Assembly: GCA_934317005.1 (NCBI GenBank)
Contig: CAKREB010000012.1
Location: forward strand, 1 to 64,000
Direction: 5' to 3'
DNA from: an uncultured Lachnospiraceae bacterium
GTDB lineage: Bacteria > Bacillota > Clostridia > Lachnospirales > Lachnospiraceae
DNA: 64,000 nucleotides
Shown: piece by piece, positions 7,670 to 15,990 of the stretch
Layout: each line of letters begins with the position of its first letter
Numbering within the stretch: the stretch's first letter is position 1
Position numbers and translations under genes: made by a program
Notes under the pieces: model-generated
Seen by the model: the letters and a program-made list of their open reading frames with translations, nothing else
What the model was told of the DNA's origin: nothing
The model's database searches: none

Positions 7670-8725
7670 ATGGGAAATAAATTAAAAGATATTTTTAATG
7701 AAAACGAAGTTCAGAATACACTCCGGGTATCCTTTGCTGATGAGAAGGCAGGAAAAGCATTCGCTGCGTCTCTGCAAAAAGTATATCAGACCGGAGAACC
7801 GCAAAAAATCGAGGGAATTGAAAAAATCACAGCAGGCTGTACAGACGGAACAGGGCATTATGCGAAGGATCAGATGGCAGATGCAGCGGATATTATGATT
7901 TATCCGAGTAAGAAAGAGGAAACATTTCCGGTGCAGACGAAGTATGGAGAACAGATGTTAGAATTGCTATCGTATGCGGTAGAGGATGGGGTAGTCATTG
8001 AAACCAAAGAAGACTTTCCGGTAGATGTGTGGTTAAGGATGGATAGAAAGACGGAAAGCTGTCAGTTTAAGTTTCAATATAAGCCATCCCGGTCAGAAAG
8101 CATCGAACAGATCGTGAAGTCATATGTAACACTGTATGCGTATCTGAAAAAAGTTTTTCTGGTCAAAGAGGAAGACAAAGAATATCTGCAGTGGAGTGAG
8201 ATTTGCAAACAGTTTGAAAATGAGATTACTTTTTTTGAAAAGGCATGGGCGGTTGAAAAAAGGTTAGGACAGACATTTGTCACCTCTTATATGAAGTCTG
8301 CTTCGGAGGAGGAATGGAGAGAATGCGTTTTGGATATCGAAGAGTTGTATACGACTTTGATCCTTGGAAAGGCAGCACGCCTGGCGGCAAAGCTGAATGC
8401 AACAGAGCAAACCTGCGTATATCTGGAAAAGGATCAACAAATGGAGACTGGAAAGAGCATAGAACTGACCTTTACGGGGAAGGTTACGTATCGGATCTTT
8501 GGAGAAGAGATTTCGTTATATACAGCAAATTTACTTTGCAATGCGGTCGTAAAAGAAGTGAGACATTCTGCGGAAAATGGAAAAAAGACAATGGTATGGT
8601 ATGGGGATAAGGACAGCAATCCGATGTATCTTGCTTATACAGTTCACCAGACAGAGGATGCTGCAAAGCAGGAAGCAGGGCAGATTATGGAGCATGCGGA
8701 GCGTTACCGGAATGCAGGAAAATAG
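7670..8725 (+). CDS. AbiGii-like abortive-infection protein (putative toxin)
   Basis: A 351-residue soluble protein starting MGNKLKDIFNENEV, one base after the preceding gene. It has no membrane segment and no nuclease motif that I can recognise. Middle regions are rich in aromatic and charged residues (FPVDVWLRMD, KFQYKPSRSES). Its place directly after an AbiGi-like gene suggests the AbiGii toxin partner, which in lactococcal AbiG systems is needed for abortive infection. Naming depends more on context than on a clear signature. Both genes appear intact, making this with the HEPN and HigBA genes the probable functional defence content of the region. Confidence 0.5.
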   Translation: MGNKLKDIFNENEVQNTLRVSFADEKAGKAFAASLQKVYQTGEPQKIEGIEKITAGCTDGTGHYAKDQMADAADIMIYPSKKEETFPVQTKYGEQMLELLSYAVEDGVVIETKEDFPVDVWLRMDRKTESCQFKFQYKPSRSESIEQIVKSYVTLYAYLKKVFLVKEEDKEYLQWSEICKQFENEITFFEKAWAVEKRLGQTFVTSYMKSASEEEWRECVLDIEELYTTLILGKAARLAAKLNATEQTCVYLEKDQQMETGKSIELTFTGKVTYRIFGEEISLYTANLLCNAVVKEVRHSAENGKKTMVWYGDKDSNPMYLAYTVHQTEDAAKQEAGQIMEHAERYRNAGK

Positions 8726-8776
8726 AAGGAACAGATAAAACGCATGATATTATTAGAAATATAGGAAACAAGAGAC

Positions 8777-8814
8777 TTGACAAAATAAATAACAGTGTTA
8801 TAATAACGATGTTA
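8777..8814 (+). promoter_or_regulatory. Promoter and twin operator of the tetR-type gene
   Basis: TTGACA (8777-8782) and TATAAT (8799-8804) are 16 bases apart. Two related palindromes lie over the -10 box and start site: TAACA-G-TGTTA (8790-8800) and TAAC-GAT-GTTA (8804-8814). Paired palindromes at this position fit autorepression by the TetR-family protein encoded just downstream. Confidence 0.75.
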
Positions 8815-8831
8815 CAAAAAGGGAGATAGAA

Positions 8832-9437
8832 ATGAGAAAAGAGACAGCCGGAGTAACAGAATCTTTGCTGGAAAGTGCCAAAAAGGAGTTTTTGGAATAT
8901 GGTTTTCATGCCGCCAGTGTGCGCAGAATATCTGCTGCCAGTGGAGTGAGCACCAATTCGATCTATACAAGGTTTGGCGATAAGACAGGACTGCTTGAAG
9001 CACTTGTAAAGGATGTTGCGGATGGACTGATGGAAATTTATCTGAACAGCATTCAAAAGGCGAAGGATTCCGCAAATATGGATGTTGCTATGCAGGAGGG
9101 CAGTCAGGGGACGGATCTGGTATTGGATTACATCTATGAGCATAAGGAAGAGTGTAAACTGATCTTTTGCTGTGCAGCAGGAACATCATATGAAGATTAT
9201 TTTGACAGACTGGCAGCAATCGAAGAGCGATATTATAAGGAATTTGCAAAGCAGTTTGCAAAAGAGGAACATGCGATTGATGATTTTTTTATTCATATGC
9301 ATTGCAGAATCGGATGGCAGTATGTCTATGAAATTTTAACGCATGATAAAACATATGAAGAGGCAAAACGTTATATGAAAAATGTATGTGTCTTTAACAT
9401 AGCAGGCTGGAAAGCGGTGCTTGAACATATCAATTAG
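8832..9437 (+). CDS. TetR/AcrR-family transcriptional regulator
   Basis: A 201-residue protein whose first 55 residues form a TetR helix-turn-helix (LLESAKKEFLEYGFHAASVRRISAASGVSTNSIYTRFG). The C-terminal ligand-binding part is variable, as usual. It begins behind GGGAG and is preceded by its own promoter with two palindromes. The two ABC exporter genes follow after a 109-base gap, so it probably represses them and itself until an exported compound binds. The ligand is unknown. Confidence 0.85.
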   Translation: MRKETAGVTESLLESAKKEFLEYGFHAASVRRISAASGVSTNSIYTRFGDKTGLLEALVKDVADGLMEIYLNSIQKAKDSANMDVAMQEGSQGTDLVLDYIYEHKEECKLIFCCAAGTSYEDYFDRLAAIEERYYKEFAKQFAKEEHAIDDFFIHMHCRIGWQYVYEILTHDKTYEEAKRYMKNVCVFNIAGWKAVLEHIN

Positions 9438-9444
9438 GTGATTA

Positions 9445-9478
9445 AGCAGTACAACGGATAGTGTTTCGGAGTACTGCT
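9445..9478. other. Hairpin between the regulator and the exporter genes
   Basis: AGCAGTAC at 9445-9452 pairs with GTACTGCT at 9471-9478 around an 18-base loop. No U-tract follows on either strand (A7 follows on the + strand), so it is not a normal terminator. It may attenuate or stabilise the transcript, or be a second operator for the regulator. Confidence 0.4.
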
Positions 9479-9546
9479 AAAAAAATAACCATAGGTTAGC
9501 GAAAACTAATCAAAGTAATGCAAAACAAATACAAGGAGGGGATGTC

Positions 9547-11337
9547 ATGAAGACAAAGAAACAAAGTGTACTGTCAAAATTGATGGAAATAGCAGGAAAT
9601 CATAAATATTTTTCCTATGCGTCCTGTGTGTTAGCAGTGATCAGTGCCTGGATTGCACTGTTACCATTTTATAATGTGTGGCGCATGATAAAAGAAATAT
9701 TGGAGGTGCGTCCTGATTTTTCGAAAGCAACGCATATTACTACATATGGATGGCAGGCGGTAGGTTTTGCATTGCTTGCTATGGCTTTTTATATTGGAGC
9801 TCTTATGTGCTCGCACAAGGCGGCATTTCGTGTGCAGGCAAATATGCGCATGAAGATGATGCAGCATATTATGAAACTTCCGTTAGGATATGTAGAAGCT
9901 GAGGGAACCGGAAAAATCCGTAAGATCGTTACCGATTCCTCAGCTGCAACGGAAACATTTTTAGCACACAATCTTCCAGATAAAATGGTTTCCTATGCAA
10001 CACCGGTTGGATTACTTGCGATGATGCTTTGGTTTGACTGGCGTTTAGGTTTTCTAAGCCTGATCCCGGCAGTGTTGGCATTTCTGATTATGGGGACGAT
10101 GATGATGGGACCGAGGATGGCAGAAGATATGAAGCAGTATCAGAATTCGCTGGAAGTGATGTCTGCTGAAGCAGTTGAGTATGTCAGAGGAATTCCGGTG
10201 CTAAAAACGTTTGGTCAGACTATTTTTTCCTTTAAGAGATTTAAGGGGGCAATTGATGATTATGAAAAATGGACATTGGATTATACCAAAGAAATGATGG
10301 CTCCGATGGTTGGATTTACGGTATTTTCCAATGGTATATTTGCGGCTTTGATTTTGGCAGCGTATCTGCTGGGAGGAAATACGGTTACCGATACTTTTGT
10401 ATGGAACCTGATCTTTTATGTACTGATCACTTCGGTTTTGACAACGACGCTGATGAAGGTTGCTTATGCCGGAGAGTCGCAGATGATTGTTGAGGATGCA
10501 TTGAATAGAATGAATGAGATTCTTAATATCAAAGAACTGCCCGATGTAGAACAGGGAGAATCACCAAAAGATAGCTCCATTACTTTACAAAATGTGACAT
10601 TTTCTTATGATGCTTCTAAAGGAAATGCCGTAGACGGAGTGACTCTTCGGATTAAAGCAGGGGAGCATATTGCATTTGTGGGTCCGTCCGGTGGCGGAAA
10701 GACTACACTGGCTTCTTTGATCGCCCGTTTCTGGGACGTTAAGAGCGGAAGTATTGCCATTGGTGGAGTAGATGTCAGAAAGATCAAGACAGAACAGCTG
10801 ATGGATCAGGTGTCTTATGTTTTTCAGGACAGCAAATTATTAAAGACGAGTATTTTAGAAAATGTCAGAATGGGCAGACCGGATGCTTCAGATAAAGAAG
10901 TCATGGAGGCATTACAGAATGCACAGTGTACAGACATTATTGAAAAACTTCCGCAGGGAGTGCATACAATCATCGGTTCTAAGGGGGTATATGTGTCAGG
11001 TGGTGAGATGCAGCGTCTTTCAATCGCACGTGCTTTCTTAAAAAATGCACCGATCCTGATCCTGGATGAAGCAACGGCATTTGCAGATCCGGACAATGAA
11101 AAGCTGGTGCAGCTTGCCTTTGAAAATCTGTCGAAGGATAAAACGGTGATCATGATCGCCCATCGTTTATCGACAATCACAAATGCAGATCGAATCTGTG
11201 TCTTAAAGGACGGAAAGATAGCAGAGGCCGGTACACATGATACACTTCTTGCCGCAAATGGAATCTATACCCATATGTGGGAGGAATATAATAAATCCGT
11301 AAACTGGCAGGTAGGAAAGGCAGGTGCAGCATTATGA
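9547..11337 (+). CDS. ABC exporter half-transporter, first subunit
   Basis: A 596-residue fused permease-ATPase. Hydrophobic segments in residues 20-300 form the six-helix type I exporter domain. The ATPase domain has Walker A GPSGGGKTT near 379-387, signature VSGGEMQR near 484 and Walker B LILDEATA near 505, with the catalytic glutamate present, then the AHRLST switch. It starts behind AGGAGGGG, and its TGA overlaps the ATG of the second half-transporter. The two halves probably assemble as a heterodimer at the membrane and export a drug, peptide or lipid-like compound. The TetR gene upstream suggests substrate-induced expression. Relatives include both multidrug exporters and IrtAB/YbtPQ-like siderophore systems, so the substrate is open. 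Confidence 0.85.
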   Translation: MKTKKQSVLSKLMEIAGNHKYFSYASCVLAVISAWIALLPFYNVWRMIKEILEVRPDFSKATHITTYGWQAVGFALLAMAFYIGALMCSHKAAFRVQANMRMKMMQHIMKLPLGYVEAEGTGKIRKIVTDSSAATETFLAHNLPDKMVSYATPVGLLAMMLWFDWRLGFLSLIPAVLAFLIMGTMMMGPRMAEDMKQYQNSLEVMSAEAVEYVRGIPVLKTFGQTIFSFKRFKGAIDDYEKWTLDYTKEMMAPMVGFTVFSNGIFAALILAAYLLGGNTVTDTFVWNLIFYVLITSVLTTTLMKVAYAGESQMIVEDALNRMNEILNIKELPDVEQGESPKDSSITLQNVTFSYDASKGNAVDGVTLRIKAGEHIAFVGPSGGGKTTLASLIARFWDVKSGSIAIGGVDVRKIKTEQLMDQVSYVFQDSKLLKTSILENVRMGRPDASDKEVMEALQNAQCTDIIEKLPQGVHTIIGSKGVYVSGGEMQRLSIARAFLKNAPILILDEATAFADPDNEKLVQLAFENLSKDKTVIMIAHRLSTITNADRICVLKDGKIAEAGTHDTLLAANGIYTHMWEEYNKSVNWQVGKAGAAL

Positions 11338-13067
11338 TAGAAACATTAAAGCACAGATATGCATTGTCGGATAAAGGTGCAAAAGACATGATACGGGCAT
11401 TTGTAGCAGTAACGATAGCAAACCTTGTATTAATGCTTCCGGTAGGACTGTTGTATGTATTATCGTCTTATCTTTTAGAAGGAAAAGTGCCAAAGGATCA
11501 GCTGGAATTTTTTGTGGGCGGGATCATTGCAGTTCTGCTATTGATCGCAGTGACAACGGTTTTTCAATATCGTGCCACTTTTTTGTCAACTTATGTAGAA
11601 AGCGGTGTGAGACGACGTGCACTGGCAGAAAAGCTAAGACGGCTGCCGCTGTCATTCTTTGGGAAAAAGGATCTTTCTGATCTTACCAATACAATCATGT
11701 CAGATTGTGCAAGGATTGAGACGGCAAGCTCTCATTGGATACCGGAATTGATCGGTTCGATGATCTCGACTGTGCTTATTGTGATCGGTCTGCTGTTTTT
11801 TGACTGGCGCATGGCACTTGCGGCAATTTGGGTTATGCCGATTGGGTTTGTCATTGTTCTGACTTCCAGAAAGGCATTACGAAACACACATAAAAAAACT
11901 GTGGCATACAATCTGGCTTGTCAGGATGGCATTCAGGAAGGACTGGAGACTTTGCGGGATCTCCGGTCAAACAATATGACAGAAAACTATCAGAAGGGAT
12001 TAAATGTGAGGATCAAAGAGGTAGAGAAAAATTCTATTATGCTGGAATTTAAAAATGCAGCCTTTGTATGCTCCGCTCAGATGATCTTAAAACTTGGCAT
12101 TGGTACAGTAGCATTGGCGGGAAGTATCCTGTTAGTACACAATGAGATTACGATTCTGACGTTTTTCATGTTCTTACTGGTCGTAACCAGAATGTATGAG
12201 CCTTTGCAGATTGCATTGCAGAACCTTTCTGCGCTGATCAGTCTGGATACGACCTGTGAAAGAATGGATGAAATCTTATCACATGACGAGCAGACAGGAA
12301 AGGAAGGATTGACGAATAAAGGGTATGATATTGTGTTTGACAAAGTTGCTTTTTCCTATGAAAGAGGAGAGCAGGTCTTATCGAATGTCAGTTTTACGGC
12401 AAAGCAGGGCGAAGTTACAGCACTGATCGGACCGTCCGGCGGTGGAAAGACTACGGTTTCCCGTCTGGCGGCAAGATTCTGGGATTGCAATCAGGGAACG
12501 ATTACTGTTGGCGGCATGAAGGTATCAGAAATCGATCCGGAGAGCCTGTTATCTCTGTATTCTATTGTATTTCAGGATGTTACACTCTTTAATAATACGG
12601 TGATGGAAAATATCCGTATTGGAAAAAAGGATGCAACGGATGAGGAAGTCATGGAGGCAGCCAGACTGGCAAACTGTATAGAATTTATCGAGACACTTCC
12701 GGATCAGTGGAATACATTAATTGGGGAGAATGGTTCGGAACTGTCCGGTGGAGAGAGACAGAGAATTTCCATTGCCAGAGCATTTTTAAAGGATGCACCG
12801 ATTATTTTGCTGGATGAAGCAACCGCGTCTCTTGATGTCGATAATGAATCTGTCATTCAGGAATCGATTTCGAAATTGATCCAGGATAAAACGGTTTTGA
12901 TCATTGCGCATAGAATGCGGACGGTCGATGGTGTAGATAAGATCGTAGTCCTAAAAGACGGTACAGTGGCAGAGCAGGGTACACCAAAGGCTTTGAAGGA
13001 GAAAAAGGGAATGTATAAGCATATGGTAGATATGCAGTTGGAGACAGAAAACTGGAAATACTGTTAA
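11334..13067 (+). CDS. ABC exporter half-transporter, second subunit
   Basis: A 577-residue fused permease-ATPase that overlaps the preceding gene by four bases (ATGA). The N-terminal half has six membrane segments; the C-terminal half has Walker A GPSGGGKTT near 365, signature LSGGERQR near 470 and Walker B LLDEATASLD near 492, followed by AHRMRT. Both ATPase sites of the presumed heterodimer therefore retain the catalytic glutamate. A factor-independent terminator at 13081-13126 closes the operon. Function as in the partner: export or siderophore-related transport, substrate unknown. Confidence 0.85.
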   Translation: MIETLKHRYALSDKGAKDMIRAFVAVTIANLVLMLPVGLLYVLSSYLLEGKVPKDQLEFFVGGIIAVLLLIAVTTVFQYRATFLSTYVESGVRRRALAEKLRRLPLSFFGKKDLSDLTNTIMSDCARIETASSHWIPELIGSMISTVLIVIGLLFFDWRMALAAIWVMPIGFVIVLTSRKALRNTHKKTVAYNLACQDGIQEGLETLRDLRSNNMTENYQKGLNVRIKEVEKNSIMLEFKNAAFVCSAQMILKLGIGTVALAGSILLVHNEITILTFFMFLLVVTRMYEPLQIALQNLSALISLDTTCERMDEILSHDEQTGKEGLTNKGYDIVFDKVAFSYERGEQVLSNVSFTAKQGEVTALIGPSGGGKTTVSRLAARFWDCNQGTITVGGMKVSEIDPESLLSLYSIVFQDVTLFNNTVMENIRIGKKDATDEEVMEAARLANCIEFIETLPDQWNTLIGENGSELSGGERQRISIARAFLKDAPIILLDEATASLDVDNESVIQESISKLIQDKTVLIIAHRMRTVDGVDKIVVLKDGTVAEQGTPKALKEKKGMYKHMVDMQLETENWKYC

Positions 13068-13080
13068 AAGAAAAAATACT

Positions 13081-13126
13081 CCAAAGAGGCAAAGCATATC
13101 AACAGGTATATCAGCCTCTTTTTGGG
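13081..13126 (+). terminator. Terminator after the ABC exporter operon
   Basis: AAAGAGGC at 13083-13090 pairs with GCCTCTTT at 13114-13121, followed by further Ts. It lies 14 bases after the stop of the second transporter gene. Confidence 0.8.
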
Positions 13127-13307
13127 GGAATAGGAAATTGCTGTAATGTAGAGGTGTGTCAACAAGAATTTCGAAGAAATTCTTGCAGGGGCAACGTGCT
13201 GACGTTGCCCTTTTTCAGGAATAGAAATTGCCGTAATGTAGAGGTGTGTCAACAAGAATTTCGAAGAAATTCTTGCAGGGGCAACGTGCTGACGTTGCCC
13301 CTTTTTT
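13127..13307 (+). repeat. Tandem duplication of a 90-bp unit with two hairpins and a U-tract
   Basis: Two units repeat with a 90-91 base period; 13143-13210 and 13233-13300 are identical over 68 bases. Each unit contains a perfect 10-bp hairpin with a GAA loop (13163-13185 in unit 1) and a strong GC-rich hairpin with a GCTG loop (13188-13210) followed by five or six Ts. Each unit thus ends as a rho-independent terminator. The 5' part of each unit (TGYYGTAATGTAG...CAACA) resembles a motif seen elsewhere in this window. No protein frame is evident. It could be a pair of small RNAs or a duplicated terminator insulating the nitroreductase gene. Confidence 0.75.
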
Positions 13308-13362
13308 CTCTGCACAAAATGTGCTAAAATAATAGCCAAACAGACAGATTGGAGGAACAGAT

Positions 13363-13884
13363 ATGAACGATATTTTAGAGAACATGAAAACACGGAGAAG
13401 TATCCGTAAATATAAGTCCGATTTGATTCCGAAGGAGGTGTTAGATCAGATCATTGAGGCAGGAACCTATGCCCCAACCGGTATGGGAATGCAGTCGCCC
13501 ATTATTATTTCTGTGACAAATCGTGAATTGCGTGATAAGCTGTCGGCGATGAATGCAAAAATTGGTGGTTTTGACATGGATCCGTTTTACGGAGCACCAC
13601 AGCTTTTGATCGTGTTAGCAGACAAGAGCCGTCCAACCGGTATTTATGATGGTTCACTGGTTATGGAAAATCTGATGCTTGCGGCACATGCATTAGGGGT
13701 AGGAAGCTGCTGGATCCATAGAGCAAAGGAAGAGTTTGAGTCAGAAGAAGGAAAAGCTATCTTAAAAGAGCTTGGAATCGAGGGGGAATACGAAGGAATC
13801 GGTCATGTGATCCTGGGATATCCGGATGGCGAAGAACCACAGGCGAAGCCTAGAAAAGAAAACTGGGTGTATTCTATTGACTGA
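13363..13884 (+). CDS. Nitroreductase-family FMN-dependent oxidoreductase
   Basis: A 173-residue protein starting behind GGAGG. The N-terminal TRRSIRKY motif contacts FMN, and ASY-type binding is replaced by GTYAPTGMG; GYPDGEE near the end is the usual C-terminal FMN loop. Such enzymes reduce nitro compounds, quinones or flavins using NAD(P)H. The family is broad and the physiological substrate cannot be told. The gene appears to be single, between the duplicated terminator unit and a secreted fucosidase. Confidence 0.8.
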   Translation: MNDILENMKTRRSIRKYKSDLIPKEVLDQIIEAGTYAPTGMGMQSPIIISVTNRELRDKLSAMNAKIGGFDMDPFYGAPQLLIVLADKSRPTGIYDGSLVMENLMLAAHALGVGSCWIHRAKEEFESEEGKAILKELGIEGEYEGIGHVILGYPDGEEPQAKPRKENWVYSID

Positions 13885-13969
13885 TCTTGTGTGGTAGGAC
13901 AAAGGAGGTCTGGCACAGGAGAATGTTATATCTAAAGAAAAGCAGAAAAAAGAGGAGAAGGAACAAAAT

Positions 13970-15307
13970 ATGAAAAAATTAGTAACGATTTTACTGGCAA
14001 TTGTACTTGCCGTTACTTCGGTCAGTACAGTACCGTCACAGGCACGGGCGTACAGCGTACCTTCCAACATGAAATGGTGGGCGCAGGACAAATTCGGCAT
14101 GTTTATTCATTTTGGAGCGTATTCGTATTATGGTCAGGGCGAATGGGCAATGAGTGAGCAGAAGATTTCGAAAAAGAAATATCAGACGACCATTGCCGCA
14201 AAGTTCAATCCGACAAAGTTTAATGCGGAGGAAATCGTAACATATGCGAAGAATGCGGGGATGAAGTATGTTGTCATCACAGCAAAGCACCATGAAGGGC
14301 TGGCTATGTGGGATACACAGGTAGAGAGCTTTAAGGACTATACCGGCAAGAAAATCTTTAGCCTGCAGCAGTATACACCATTTGGCAAGACTGGCAGGGA
14401 TATTTTAATGGAGCTTAAGACAGCATGCGAAAAGGCAGGTCTGAAATTTGGCTTATATTATTCCATCATTGACTGGAATCATCCTTCGCAGGAAATCGAT
14501 AATTATTTTTCGAAGATGAGTTCAATGGAAGCACGCACCGCTTATATTAAGGATATGAAAGCACAGCTGCAGGAGCTGATCACGAGGTATGATCCTTCCG
14601 TGATATGGTTTGATGGGGATTGGACGTATAATAACAAAAAGCCGACATTGAAGTCGTGGTGGACGAAAGCGGATGGAAAGGATCTCTATCAGTACATGAA
14701 AAAGATCAGTCCTGACATTATTGTCAATGAGAGAGTCTGCCGTGGTTATGGATTAGGCGATTTTGAATGTCCGGAACAGACCATTCCTGAGAAAGCACTA
14801 TCACGCCCATGGGAAACCTGTCAGACAATGAACAGCGCCTGGGGGTATAAAAAATCCTGTGAGAAAGCATACCGCAGTACAAAGGATATCGTACAGGAAC
14901 TGGTAGAGGTCGCTTCAAAAGAGGGAAATTATCTCTTAAATATTGGTCCGAAAGGCGATGGAACGATGACTGCCGGAAGTGAGAAAATCCTATCCGGAGT
15001 AGGAAAATGGATGAAAACATATGGTGATAGTATCTATGGAACGACAAGAAGCCCATTTTCAAAGACACCGTCATGGGGAACCTACACGCGCAAGGGAAAA
15101 ACAGTTTATGTACATGTATGGAAATGGCCGAAAAATGGAAAGCTTACGGTATCCCGTTATAAGAAATTAAAGCTGAACAAAGTTTTTCTGCAAAATAACG
15201 GTAAGAACAGGCTTAAAACTACGGTAAAGGGAACAAAGATTACGATTAAGGTTCCAAAGAATGCGCCAAATAACAAGGATACCGTCATTGTTATGAATTA
15301 TGCATAA
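13970..15307 (+). CDS. Secreted alpha-L-fucosidase, GH29
   Basis: A 445-residue protein with a signal peptide at residues 1-27 (hydrophobic LVTILLAIVLAVTSV, then SQARA). The GH29 barrel shows MKWWAQDKFGMFIHFG, the HHEGLAMWD motif and VIWFDGDW, whose aspartate is the expected nucleophile. The last ~80 residues form a lysine-rich beta domain. No LPXTG or other anchor is present, so the enzyme is probably released. GH29 enzymes remove alpha-linked fucose from host mucins or milk oligosaccharides, consistent with a gut organism. There is no fucose-use operon next to it. A large hairpin follows the gene. Confidence 0.85.
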   Translation: MKKLVTILLAIVLAVTSVSTVPSQARAYSVPSNMKWWAQDKFGMFIHFGAYSYYGQGEWAMSEQKISKKKYQTTIAAKFNPTKFNAEEIVTYAKNAGMKYVVITAKHHEGLAMWDTQVESFKDYTGKKIFSLQQYTPFGKTGRDILMELKTACEKAGLKFGLYYSIIDWNHPSQEIDNYFSKMSSMEARTAYIKDMKAQLQELITRYDPSVIWFDGDWTYNNKKPTLKSWWTKADGKDLYQYMKKISPDIIVNERVCRGYGLGDFECPEQTIPEKALSRPWETCQTMNSAWGYKKSCEKAYRSTKDIVQELVEVASKEGNYLLNIGPKGDGTMTAGSEKILSGVGKWMKTYGDSIYGTTRSPFSKTPSWGTYTRKGKTVYVHVWKWPKNGKLTVSRYKKLKLNKVFLQNNGKNRLKTTVKGTKITIKVPKNAPNNKDTVIVMNYA

Positions 15308-15319
15308 TGAAATAATTTA

Positions 15320-15391
15320 ATGCAAGGGTCAAGCCACCAGCTAGTAATTTGTATGTAAACATACATTACTAGCTGCTTTTGACCCTTGCAT
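15320..15391. terminator. Large palindromic hairpin, probable bidirectional terminator
   Basis: ATGCAAGGGTCAA (15320-15332) is the exact reverse complement of 15379-15391. Inside lie AGCTAGTAAT (15339-15348) paired with 15363-15372 and an inner GTATGT/ACATAC. The result is an almost continuous cruciform-like stem of about 30 bp with a small internal loop. It is longer than ordinary terminators and may be a palindromic repeat element. Confidence 0.65.
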
Positions 15392-15463
15392 CATAATTTA
15401 TTGTTGCTTTTGTAGAAAAAAGGTGTTACCATTCTAACATCAGACAGTTAGGGAGGTGGCAGA

Positions 15464-15889
15464 ATGAGTCGGAAGATCAAGACAAACAGAAAGAGAATCC
15501 TGTTTATTTGTGTCTTGTTTTTCATGACTTATTTTGCCACCTTTTTGCGTGTAGACAGTTCCGTTCATTATAGATATTCCAAACAGAGTGTTCGGTTGGA
15601 AGTAGGAGAGACGACGGCAAAGCTAAGCGCATATAATCCATTTTTGCTACAAAATACGGAAATGATTGCAGAAAAAATAACATCTACTGTAGCGGGACAT
15701 TTTATCAGAGGTCGTCTGGGAAGGTTGGAATTTGAACAGAATTTTCTGATCATATATCTGATTTTTGGTGGAGCAGTACTGCTGTCGGCAATTTTTTGGA
15801 ACATTGTATGGATACATGGCGATCTTAGGATTATTACAAGAGGAAAACAATTAATTGGTATATTGCATCGATCGGATGGGAAAAAATGA
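15464..15889 (+). CDS. Unrecognised small membrane protein
   Basis: A 141-residue protein behind GGGAGGTGG. One hydrophobic helix lies near residues 10-29 (ILFICVLFFMTYFATFL) and another near 92-115 (FLIIYLIFGGAVLLSAIFW), with an extracytoplasmic loop of about 60 residues between. No family is recognised. A predicted hairpin separates it from the fucosidase gene, and pyruvate kinase follows after 101 bases, so it may be monocistronic. Confidence 0.6.
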   Translation: MSRKIKTNRKRILFICVLFFMTYFATFLRVDSSVHYRYSKQSVRLEVGETTAKLSAYNPFLLQNTEMIAEKITSTVAGHFIRGRLGRLEFEQNFLIIYLIFGGAVLLSAIFWNIVWIHGDLRIITRGKQLIGILHRSDGKK

Positions 15890-15990
15890 GAATAAAAAAC
15901 AAAGATAGGATATTTACATTTTGAGAGGAATTTTTTTCAAATGAGAATGGATAGGAAAAGTATCCTATTTGTAGAAAGGCAGGAAAGAAA

